Below, in pieces: positions 42,125 through 49,570 of a DNA stretch of 64,000 nt. Location of the stretch: positions 372,001-436,000 of the forward strand of contig NZ_JAMTCJ010000001.1 in NCBI RefSeq assembly GCF_024171815.1, written 5' to 3'. The position numbers and the translations under genes were made by a program. How positions within the stretch are numbered: position 1 is the first letter of the stretch; each line of letters starts with the position of its first letter. The notes under the pieces were generated by a model. The model made no database searches. It worked only from the letters and a program-made list of their open reading frames with translations, and was not told the origin of the DNA. This stretch comes from Williamsia maris. GTDB lineage: Bacteria; Actinomycetota; Actinomycetes; Mycobacteriales; Mycobacteriaceae.

Positions 42125-42502
42125 GTGCCGACTTACTCGTACGCCTGCACGCAGTGCGACAACCGGTTCGACATCGTCCAGTCGTTCACCGACGATTCGC
42201 TCACCGAGTGCCCGAAATGCGGCGGCAAGCTGCGCAAACTGTTCAACTCGGTGGGCATCGTGTTCAAGGGCAGCGGCTTCTACCGCACCGACAGCCGCGC
42301 GGGGTCGACCGCGTCGGAGAGCGCGAGCAGCGACTCGTCCTCGTCGTCGGACTCCAAGTCGTCGTCCTCGTCCGACTCGGGTTCGTCGAGCAAGGACTCG
42401 TCCTCGTCCGACAAGTCCTCGAAGTCGTCGGACAAGTCGTCCGGGTCCTCGGGCTCCGGGTCCTCGGGATCGGGGTCCTCGACCCCCGCCGCCGCGTCCT
42501 GA
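42125..42502 (+). CDS. ruc: Ruc-like redox-regulated chaperone (FmdB zinc ribbon with disordered tail)
   Basis: 125 residues: an FmdB-type zinc ribbon (PTYSYACTQCDNRFD ... LTECPKCGGKLRKLFNSVGIVFKGSGFYRTD; four cysteines as two CxxC pairs) followed by a tail of about 70 residues built almost only of Ser, Asp, Lys and Gly. This is the layout of Rv0991c, named Ruc, a chaperone switched on by oxidation of the zinc cysteines and induced by heat through HrcA. The CIRCE element upstream and the shared neighbours agree. GTG 42125 follows a ggagg site by 6 nt. Confidence 0.85.
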   Translation: MPTYSYACTQCDNRFDIVQSFTDDSLTECPKCGGKLRKLFNSVGIVFKGSGFYRTDSRAGSTASESASSDSSSSSDSKSSSSSDSGSSSKDSSSSDKSSKSSDKSSGSSGSGSSGSGSSTPAAAS

Positions 42503-42621
42503 CCTCCTCGCCCGGGTCACCGCCCCGGCTCGTGTCGTTCCGCGATCCACAGTTCCGATCTGTCCACAGGGCGATCGGCTGATTTCTCGCGTTCCTCGGC
42601 GTCCGTTCCTACCGTGGCCAC

Positions 42622-43356
42622 ATGCCTGCCGACCGGTTCCGTCTCCAGCCGACGATCGTCGATCGGCTACGCGCCACCGCGCGCCCGGGATGGACGCGCG
42701 CCCTGGCGGTCCGCCGCACCCTCGCGGTCGCGTTGCTGGTGGCGTCGATCGTCGCGGCCGTCGTGGCGCATCGCGGAGAGCAGCAGGTCACGGTGATGAT
42801 CGCCGCGCATGACCTGTCCCCCGGCACCGAGTTGTCGGCGACCGATCTGGCCGAACTGCGCATCGGCCCGGGCCTGCTCCCGCAGGGCGCGCTGCGGATG
42901 ACCCGTGACGGCGTGGGGCGGACGGTCACCGGGCCCGTGCATCGGGGCGAGGTGCTCACCGACTGGCGTCTGCTCTCCCCTCGCCTTCCCACCCAGCTCA
43001 TGGACGACCCGGACGCCCGACTCGTGCCGGTCCGGCTCGCCGACGACGCGGTGGTGCGTCTGTTGCGCTCCGGTGATGTCGTGGACGTGCTCACCGAGGC
43101 CCCGGATCCGGAGCGGTCGGCCTCCGGTGTGGATGGTGTTGCCGACGAACGGGATTCGCGAGCCGCGGCGACCTCGCCGACCGCGTCGGGACGAGTTCTG
43201 GTGCGCGGGGCGGTCGTCGCGGTGGTCGCGGCTCCGGAGTCCCGTGCCGCACGGGGATCGGCGGCGCCGGTCATCATGCTGGCCATGGGTGAACGCGAGG
43301 CGCACACCGTCGCCGGCGCCACCCTGGCCGCTCCGCTGACGGTTGTCTTTCACTGA
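42622..43356 (+). CDS. SAF-domain membrane protein (CpaB/RcpC-like)
   Basis: 244 residues with a basic N-terminus, one membrane helix (LAVALLVASIVAAVVAHRG, about 34-52), then an SAF domain (VTVMIAAHDLSPGTELSATDLAELRIGPGLLPQGAL) and a second beta-rich region (LVPVRLADDAVVRLLRSGDVVDVLTEA). The pattern is of CpaB/RcpC proteins of Flp pili, but no tad genes are near, and actinobacteria often carry such an isolated SAF protein at this place beside mscL. TACCGT (42610-42615) lies 6 nt before ATG, so the mRNA is likely leaderless. Function unknown. Confidence 0.82.
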   Translation: MPADRFRLQPTIVDRLRATARPGWTRALAVRRTLAVALLVASIVAAVVAHRGEQQVTVMIAAHDLSPGTELSATDLAELRIGPGLLPQGALRMTRDGVGRTVTGPVHRGEVLTDWRLLSPRLPTQLMDDPDARLVPVRLADDAVVRLLRSGDVVDVLTEAPDPERSASGVDGVADERDSRAAATSPTASGRVLVRGAVVAVVAAPESRAARGSAAPVIMLAMGEREAHTVAGATLAAPLTVVFH

Positions 43357-43532
43357 TCCGACAATGCATTTGGTTGACCCCGGCGGCATCGGTGCGGTTC
43401 AGGCCCGGTCGGCCAGGAATCGGGGCGCGCCGAGCGTGCCGAGAGTCCCTGCATGCCACACCGGGTCTGGTTACGATCGCTTCACCGGACGTGGCGGAAC
43501 ATCGCCGCGCCTCGATCGAACAGGACAGGCAC

Positions 43533-44360
43533 ATGCTCAAAGGATTCAAGGAATTCCTGCTCCGCGGCAATGTGATCGACCTCGCTGTCGCTGTCGTCGT
43601 CGGCGCTGCGTTCAGCGCCATCGTCACCGCGTTCACGGGCAGCATCATCCAGCCGCTGATCAACTCGCTCGGCGGCACGGACGCGGCCCAAGGGCTGGGT
43701 TTCACCATCCGTGACGGCAATCCCAGTACCTTCGTGGACTTCGGGACGCTGATCACCGCGGCGTTGAACTTCCTCATCATCGCCTCGGTCGTCTACTTCG
43801 TCATCGTGATGCCGTTCGAGAAGCTCAAGGCGTTGCGCGCCAAGGCCGGTGACGATGCCGCGGCGCTCACCGAGGCCGAGCTGCTCACCGAGATCCGCGA
43901 TCTGTTGGCGGGCAAGGACCCGAAGGAGGCCAAGCAGAAGGCCGCCGACGAGTCGATGACCACGGCGTTCCCCGGCAGCCCCGCCGCAGGATCGTCGCAG
44001 GGTGAGAGCCCGCTGGATCGCAGCCCGAACATCTCCGGACAGTTCAGCGGCCAGGGTCCCGCCCCGCAGGCACAGCGGCCCCCGAACCCTGGTCCCCAGA
44101 GCCAGGGCCCGCAGAACGCCGGTCCGCAGAATCAGCCTCCCCAGCAGCCGTATCCGGGACAGAACCAGCCCGGCGGTCCGCCGCCGCAGTACGGCCAGCC
44201 CGAGTACGGCCAGCCCGGCCCGGGCGGATACCCCGGCCCGGACAACCGCGGTCAGTACGGACAGCAGTACGGACAGCCGGGTGGGCCCGGCGAATACCGC
44301 CAGGGTGACTACCCGCCTCCGGGATACCGTCCCGACGGACCGGGACGCCACGAGCAGTAG
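43533..44360 (+). CDS. mscL: Large-conductance mechanosensitive channel with extended C-terminal tail
   Basis: 275 residues. The first 135 or so are a normal MscL: MLKGFKEFLLRGNVIDLAVAVVVGAAFSAIVTAFTGSIIQPLI (helix 1 and gate), a periplasmic loop, and ALNFLIIASVVYFVIVMPFEKLKALRAK (helix 2), then the cytoplasmic bundle. It continues with about 120 residues of Pro, Gln, Gly and Tyr (repeats like YGQPEYGQPGPGGYPG), whereas ordinary MscL ends near 140-150. It protects against hypo-osmotic shock. The tail is probably disordered and cytoplasmic. The minus-strand gene beyond the tandem repeats converges on it. Confidence 0.93.
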   Translation: MLKGFKEFLLRGNVIDLAVAVVVGAAFSAIVTAFTGSIIQPLINSLGGTDAAQGLGFTIRDGNPSTFVDFGTLITAALNFLIIASVVYFVIVMPFEKLKALRAKAGDDAAALTEAELLTEIRDLLAGKDPKEAKQKAADESMTTAFPGSPAAGSSQGESPLDRSPNISGQFSGQGPAPQAQRPPNPGPQSQGPQNAGPQNQPPQQPYPGQNQPGGPPPQYGQPEYGQPGPGGYPGPDNRGQYGQQYGQPGGPGEYRQGDYPPPGYRPDGPGRHEQ

Positions 44361-44381
44361 CGCGACCCACCACCGCCCAGC

Positions 44382-44507
44382 CGCCAGTTGGGCACGTAAC
44401 ACCGCCAGTTGGGCACCTAGACCCGCCAGTTGGGCACGTAGACCCGCCAGTTGGGCACGTAAACCCGCCAGTTGGGCACGTAGACCCGCCAGTTGGGCAT
44501 CGGGTCA
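44382..44507. repeat. 21-bp tandem repeat, six copies
   Basis: Six contiguous 21-bp units begin at 44382, 44403, 44424, 44445, 44466 and 44487. The shared core is CGCCAGTTGGGCAC followed by a variable end (GTAACAC, CTAGACC, GTAGACC, GTAAACC); the last copy diverges and runs into the MFS stop codon. It fills the gap between the convergent mscL and MFS genes. Confidence 0.95.
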
Positions 44508-45746
44508 GCGGGCGGGCTGGGGTTCGCGGTGCACCGCGGCGTCCGGGACAGACGACGCAGTCCGTCGCCGATCCAGTCCCAGCCTGGTCAGGGTCACCGC
44601 GAGCAATGCCAGTGCGGGAGTGCCGATGGCGATCGCGATGGGGGCGATCGTCCGCAGGTGCAGTGCCTCGATGATCGAGCTGTAGAGCGCACCGCTTGCC
44701 ATCTGCACGAAGAAGAACAGGCCCGCGCCGACTCCCTGCGCCGGGAGGTTCAGCGAGATCAGTCCGCTCTGCGCGTGCGGGATCGCCGCACCGACGCCGA
44801 CGTAGGTCACGGCCAGCGGGATGACGAGCGCGAAGACCGAGTCGACCCCGGCGACGGCGAGTGCGATGACCACGGTCGCGCCGACCCCACCGACCGACGT
44901 CCCGAGCAGATACGCGCGGGCGTGCGAGCTCATCCGGCGGATCAGGACGCTGCCGCTGATGTAGCCGATCGCCGGGATCATCAGCAGCAGTCCGTACTCG
45001 ATCCGCGACACCCGGTGGATCCCCTGCAGCAGGTAGGCCGACTGCTCGATGAACAGGAAGTAGCTCATCCAGGCCAGCGAGATCACCGCCGCGTGCCAGT
45101 AGAAACCGCTGCGTCGCAACGCCGCTCCGATACCGGCCGCAACCGAGGAGAACCGGACCGGGACCGGCGTGGTCGGGCGGGCCGACGGAACCAGGCGGGA
45201 GAACGCGAACGCCAGGACCAGGCCCACCGCGGCCAGCACCCCGAACAGCGAACGCCACGTGGTGATCTCGATGAGCGACGCCCCCACGAACGGCGACAGC
45301 GCCGGCGTGGCCGCGATGACGATCGACAGCGAGGTGAGGATCTGCATCCGTTCGGACTCGGGGTAGCGCCGTTGGATCACCAGTCGGCAGAGCACGGTCG
45401 CCGACGTACCGCCGATCGCCTGGACCACCCGGGCGGCCGCGAGCACTCCGACGTTCGGCGCTGTGGCGGCGAGCACCCCGCCGATCGCGAACAACACCAG
45501 TCCCCACACCTGCAGGGTGCGGGCGTCGAAACGATCGGCCAGCACCCCGGCGGCGAACATCGAGATCGCGTAGCCGGCCATGTATCCCGACAACGTCAGC
45601 TGAATCGCCGAGACCGACGTGCCGAGGTCGGCGGCCATGTCCGGGATCGACGGGTTGAGCAGACTCAGTCCCAGCTGCGGCACCATGACCGCGACGAGCA
45701 GCATCACGGTCGCATGCCGGCGGGGCAGCGAGATCAGTTCAGACAT
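44505..45746 (-). CDS. MFS transporter, Bcr/CflA-type
   Basis: 413-residue 12-helix exporter of the DHA1 drug-efflux group (Bcr/CflA-like): PQLGLSLLNPSIPDMAADLGTSVSAIQLTLSGYMAGYAISMF in helix 1-2, AGVLADRFDARTLQVWGL as motif A and RVVQAIGGTSATVLCRLVIQRRYP as the 4/5 motif. The start overlaps the stop of the FAD-protein gene by 8 nt, indicating a two-gene operon; it may export the product of that enzyme. Its stop codon lies within the last tandem repeat unit. Confidence 0.87.
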   Translation of the reverse strand: MSELISLPRRHATVMLLVAVMVPQLGLSLLNPSIPDMAADLGTSVSAIQLTLSGYMAGYAISMFAAGVLADRFDARTLQVWGLVLFAIGGVLAATAPNVGVLAAARVVQAIGGTSATVLCRLVIQRRYPESERMQILTSLSIVIAATPALSPFVGASLIEITTWRSLFGVLAAVGLVLAFAFSRLVPSARPTTPVPVRFSSVAAGIGAALRRSGFYWHAAVISLAWMSYFLFIEQSAYLLQGIHRVSRIEYGLLLMIPAIGYISGSVLIRRMSSHARAYLLGTSVGGVGATVVIALAVAGVDSVFALVIPLAVTYVGVGAAIPHAQSGLISLNLPAQGVGAGLFFFVQMASGALYSSIIEALHLRTIAPIAIAIGTPALALLAVTLTRLGLDRRRTASSVPDAAVHREPQPAR

Positions 45747-47232
45747 AGGTGGCCTCCGACCGGTTCGATGTCACCGATTCGTCGGCGATGTGGCGTGCCA
45801 CCGACCGCGCGCGGCGACGGATCTTGCCCATGCTGCTGATGTAGTAGAGGTCGCCCGAGGCGATCTCGCCGATCACGTACATTCCGGGTACGGCGCCACC
45901 CGCGGCGTCGAGCAACGCGTTGGTGCCGACGTCCACGCGCAGTCCCCCGTAGGGATTGCGCTGTGCCAGTCCGCGATACAGCAGCGACGACACCAGGCTC
46001 GCGGCCGCCGGCGACGGCGCTCCGGCCGGGGTCCGCGTCGCGTTGACCGCGTGTTCGACCGAGCTTCGGGTGCCGTCGGCGAAGCGCATGCCGAAACCGG
46101 TTCGTCCCGGATCCACCTCGCGTACACCGGAGGCGATGCTGAGCTGCCCGTCGCTGAGCATCAGCCCGAGCCGCCGCGCGCTCTTGGCGGGCAACGGGTT
46201 CGACAGCGCCTGGAACGCGGCGTGCGTCGTGGTCAGGAACGTCGCCCGCGCCGAACGGGTCATGGCCGCCCAGATCTCGTTGACGTAGTGCTGGGCGATG
46301 CCGATGACCAGGCGTTGCACCGCGACGTCGACCGAGCCGGTGGCGACGGCCATCTCGGCCAGACGGTCGCCGGCCGGCTGCGAGATCGCACGGAACGCGG
46401 CCCGGACCTCCGACCGCCGGATCCCCTCGCCCAGGGCGAGGTAGTCGACGATGTGCAGCACGTCCTCCCACTCGAGACCGCCGCGTTTACGGGTGACCCG
46501 CAGGATGAGCGCGGAGATGTCGGGGTCGAAGTCCAGTGGCGAGACGATCGCCCGGGCGTCGGGCAGGATCCCGTGCCGCGACACCATCGTCAGGTGCCCG
46601 CGCCACCCACGCTGACGCACCGCGAGCGCGACGTCGACGGCACTCAGACCGGTGCCGATCACGGCGGCCGCCCGTGTGGCCGCCACGTCGTCGATCCAGC
46701 CACTCGTGGGGTACGGATCCGGGGTGTACGACGCCACCCCGTGCAGGTGGTAGGGGTCGGCGGGCGGGCTCGACCCGAGCGCCAGCACCACCACGTCGTG
46801 GGTGGCCTCCACGGGCAGGCCGTTCCCGGAGTCCACGGTCAGGCGCCACCGCCGCTCATGCGGGGCGACGTCGATGACGCGGCCGGAGACAAAGGTGAGT
46901 CGATCACCGAAGTGCGACGCCGCGGTGTCGGCGGAGTCGGTGAGATAGCGGCCGTAGAGGCTGCGGGGCACGAAGCTGTGTTCGTCCTCGTCGAGCCATT
47001 CCGGCGCGTGGGCCCGGACCCAGTCGTGGAACTCGTCGGGCCACGAGTCCGACACCGACATGGCGAACACCTGGCGGTTGAGGATCGCCGAATCGGCGTT
47101 CTCGCAGTACGCACGGCCCGGTCCGAGGGGCCGATCGGCGTACACGCAGACCTCGTGGGACTCCCCATAGGGCAGTTGCCGCAGCAGACTGACCGCCGCG
47201 GCGCCGCCACCCACGATTCCTATCGATGTCAT
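45739..47232 (-). CDS. FAD/NAD(P)-binding oxidoreductase
   Basis: 497 residues. The FAD-binding site is TSIGIVGGGAAAVSLLRQL at the N-terminus, and a second nucleotide-binding motif is AAVIGTGLSAVDVALAVRQRGWRG (about 195-218); the segment VVVLALGSSPP links them. This is the PF13454-like FAD/NAD(P) protein group seen in actinobacteria and proteobacteria, some near siderophore or antibiotic genes. It overlaps the MFS gene by 8 nt. The reaction is unknown; N-hydroxylation or another monooxygenation of an amino-containing substrate is possible. Confidence 0.82.
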   Translation of the reverse strand: MTSIGIVGGGAAAVSLLRQLPYGESHEVCVYADRPLGPGRAYCENADSAILNRQVFAMSVSDSWPDEFHDWVRAHAPEWLDEDEHSFVPRSLYGRYLTDSADTAASHFGDRLTFVSGRVIDVAPHERRWRLTVDSGNGLPVEATHDVVVLALGSSPPADPYHLHGVASYTPDPYPTSGWIDDVAATRAAAVIGTGLSAVDVALAVRQRGWRGHLTMVSRHGILPDARAIVSPLDFDPDISALILRVTRKRGGLEWEDVLHIVDYLALGEGIRRSEVRAAFRAISQPAGDRLAEMAVATGSVDVAVQRLVIGIAQHYVNEIWAAMTRSARATFLTTTHAAFQALSNPLPAKSARRLGLMLSDGQLSIASGVREVDPGRTGFGMRFADGTRSSVEHAVNATRTPAGAPSPAAASLVSSLLYRGLAQRNPYGGLRVDVGTNALLDAAGGAVPGMYVIGEIASGDLYYISSMGKIRRRARSVARHIADESVTSNRSEATYV

Positions 47233-47246
47233 GCAGCGCTCCACTT

Positions 47247-47279
47247 CCCTGGACAGTTAGTTAGCCAGGGTAGTTAAAC
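47247..47279. promoter_or_regulatory. Repeat-rich promoter region of the FAD-protein/MFS operon
   Basis: CCCTGG (47247-47252) and CCAGGG (47265-47270) flank GTTAGTTAG, and a further GTAGTTAA follows. The half-sites TTAGTTA and TAGTTAA recall a regulator target, but the match to the IdeR box is poor. It lies 15-47 nt upstream of the operon's start. Confidence 0.3.
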
Positions 47280-47410
47280 ACCGCGCGTCCGAATCGCACC
47301 AGATGGTCGGAAAGAGACGTTCGTTACGTTCACCGCCAAATGCATTAGCCTGCATGCATTTACGATCACCGTGACCGCACCGGGGAGTTTGCCGCACCGA
47401 CACCCACCGG

Positions 47411-47437
47411 AAACCCCCACCCCGCTCGGGGTGGGGG
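47411..47437 (-). terminator. Intrinsic terminator downstream of actP
   Basis: Read on the minus strand, CCCCCACCCC and GGGGTGGGGG form a perfect 10-bp stem with a GAGC loop, followed directly by TTT (47413-47411). It lies 11-37 nt beyond the actP stop and is the clearest rho-independent-type terminator in the window. Confidence 0.8.
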
Positions 47438-47447
47438 CTCGGGGGAA

Positions 47448-49055
47448 TCAGTGCGAGACGGCCTTCTCGACGCCGACACCGGTGAGCGAACGGACCTCCA
47501 TCTCGGCCTGCTTGGCGGCGCTCTCCTGCTTGCGCCGTCCGATCCAGGTGCCGATCACCGCGAGCAGGAAGCCGGCGGGGATGGAGACGATGCCGGGGTT
47601 GGACATCGGGAAGATGTCGAAGTTCGCGTCCGGGAACATCGAGGTCGGCTTGCCCGACACCGCAGGCGAGATCACGATCAGTCCGATGCAGACGATCAGA
47701 CCGCCGTAGATGCTGAACAGCGCGCCGGTGGTGTTGAACTTGCGCCAGAACAGCGAGAACAGCAGCGTCGGCAGGTTGGCCGAAGCGGCGACCGCGAAGG
47801 CCAGCGCCACGAGGAACGCGATGTTCTGGCCCATCGCGAGGATGCCCAGCACGATCGAGACGACACCGATCACGACCACGGTGATCCGTGAGACGCGCAC
47901 CTGCTGCTCCTCGGATGCGTTGCCGCGCTTGATGACACTGGCGTACACGTCGTGGGCGAACGACGCCGACGCCGTGATGGCGAGGCCCGCGACGACGGCC
48001 AGGATGGTCGCGAAGGCGACCGCCGAGATCACCGCGAGGAAGATCGTGCCGCCGAGCTCGAACGCGAGCAGCGGCGCCGCGGCGTTCTCCTTGCCGGGTG
48101 CGGCGAGGATCTTCTCCGGGCCGACCATGCGGGCCGCGCCGTAGCCGAGCACCAGCGTGAACAGGTAGAACGCGCCGATCAGTCCGATGGCCCAGGTGAC
48201 CGATCGACGGGCCTCCTTGGCGGTGGGCACGGTGTAGAAGCGCATCAGCACATGCGGCAGGCCGGCGGTGCCGAGGACGAGAGCGATGCCCAGCGAGATG
48301 AAGTCCAGCCGCGACATCGCGCTGATGCCGTACTTGGCGCCCGGCGCGAGGATGTCCTTGCTGGAGTTGGCCTGTGCGTCGGCGAGCAGCGTCGAGAAGT
48401 TGCCCTTCACGGCCAGCAGCACGAGGACGAACATGATGCCTGCGCCGAGGATCAGCAGCACGGCCTTCACCATCTGGACGTAGGTGGTGCCCTTCATCCC
48501 GCCGACGAGGACGTAGACGATCATCAGGACACCGACGACGGCGACCACGACGCCCTGGCCGAACTTGCCGTCGATGTTGAGCAGCAGCGCGACGAGTCCA
48601 CCGGCACCGGCCATCTGGGCCAACAGGTAGAACAGCGACACCGTCAGCGTGGAGAGCGCCGCGGCCATGCGGACCGGGCGTTCCTTGAGCCGGAAGCTGA
48701 GCACGTCGGCCATCGTGAACCGGCCGGTGTTGCGCAGCAGTTCGGCGACGAGGAGCAGCGCGACCAACCACGCGACGAGGAAGCCGACGCTGTAGAGGAA
48801 GCCGTCGTAGCCGTAGACCGCGATGGCACCCGCGATGCCGAGGAAGGACGCGGCCGACAGGTAGTCGCCTGCGATCGCGAATCCGTTCTGCGGCCCGGAG
48901 AACTGGCCGCCGCCGGTGTAGAAGTCGGACGCCTTCTTGGTGGTGCGGCTGGCGCGGATGACGATCGTCATGGTGATGACGACGAACGCCACGAAGATGG
49001 CGATGTTGAGGATCGGGCTACCGACCGCCGTCGAGTCTGCGGCGAGAGTGGTCAT
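47448..49055 (-). CDS. actP: Cation/acetate symporter (SSS family)
   Basis: 535 residues and about 13 helices of the solute:sodium symporter family. DFYTGGGQFSGPQNGFAIAGDYLSAASFLG at the start is typical of ActP, with TADVLSFRL-like FTMADVLSFRLKERPVR, GLPHVLMRFYTVPTAKEARRS and VLGILAMGQNIAFLVALAFAVAASANLPTL. It imports acetate (and perhaps other short carboxylates) with a cation. It overlaps the upstream DUF485 gene by 4 nt (ATGA), the standard yjcH-actP pairing, and a strong terminator follows. Confidence 0.93.
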   Translation of the reverse strand: MTTLAADSTAVGSPILNIAIFVAFVVITMTIVIRASRTTKKASDFYTGGGQFSGPQNGFAIAGDYLSAASFLGIAGAIAVYGYDGFLYSVGFLVAWLVALLLVAELLRNTGRFTMADVLSFRLKERPVRMAAALSTLTVSLFYLLAQMAGAGGLVALLLNIDGKFGQGVVVAVVGVLMIVYVLVGGMKGTTYVQMVKAVLLILGAGIMFVLVLLAVKGNFSTLLADAQANSSKDILAPGAKYGISAMSRLDFISLGIALVLGTAGLPHVLMRFYTVPTAKEARRSVTWAIGLIGAFYLFTLVLGYGAARMVGPEKILAAPGKENAAAPLLAFELGGTIFLAVISAVAFATILAVVAGLAITASASFAHDVYASVIKRGNASEEQQVRVSRITVVVIGVVSIVLGILAMGQNIAFLVALAFAVAASANLPTLLFSLFWRKFNTTGALFSIYGGLIVCIGLIVISPAVSGKPTSMFPDANFDIFPMSNPGIVSIPAGFLLAVIGTWIGRRKQESAAKQAEMEVRSLTGVGVEKAVSH

Positions 49056-49408
49056 GAGAGCGGGCCTTCCAGCTCGTCGCGGATGGCGGCGGCGCGCGGG
49101 TCGAGATCACGGTTGGCGAAGCGCACGTAGATCGCCGTGATCACGAACGTCGACACGAACTGACCGAGTCCGAGGATGATGCCGAGGTTGACGTTGCCGA
49201 AGACCTTGGTGGCCATGAAGTCCGTCGCGTAGGTCGCGAGCAGGACGTACAGGGCGTACCAGGCGAGGAAGAACCCGGTGAGCGGGAAGACGAAGCGACG
49301 CAGCCGACTGCGGAGTTCCTGGAACTCCGGCGACGCCTGCATGTCGATGAAGGCCTGCTCGTCCGGAGCCCTCCGCGCGGGAGACCGTTCCGGGCTCGAT
49401 GTGGTCAT
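49052..49408 (-). CDS. DUF485 membrane protein (YjcH-like) paired with ActP
   Basis: 118 residues; after a polar N-terminus, SPEFQELRSRLRRFVFPLTGFFLAWYALYVLLATYATDFM and GLGQFVSTFVITAIYVRFANRDLDPRAAAIRDE show the two-helix DUF485 pattern. Family members are co-encoded with ActP and may stabilise or regulate it. The ATG at 49408 (MTTSSPERS) is chosen; its stop overlaps the ActP start. The 162-nt region upstream contains no clear operator that I could name. Confidence 0.9.
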   Translation of the reverse strand: MTTSSPERSPARRAPDEQAFIDMQASPEFQELRSRLRRFVFPLTGFFLAWYALYVLLATYATDFMATKVFGNVNLGIILGLGQFVSTFVITAIYVRFANRDLDPRAAAIRDELEGPLS

Positions 49409-49570
49409 GACAACTCCTGATGTGAGCGGGATTGCGAGTTGCCTGCAGACAGTAATGAGAGCCAGGTCACAAAAGGGTGTGGTGGCGCCGGTCACACGCC
49501 GAGCTGCGTGACTGTGCGACGAACGGTCGCTGTGGTGCGACGAGCGGCACGGCAGAACGAGGCGTTCGGT

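Noticed and set aside
44382-44507. CRISPR array
   Set aside because: The repeats are contiguous 21-bp units without spacers and there are no cas genes.
47253-47279. IdeR/DtxR iron box upstream of the FAD-protein gene
   Set aside because: TTAGTTAGCC resembles one half of the box, but the second half does not match as an inverted repeat.
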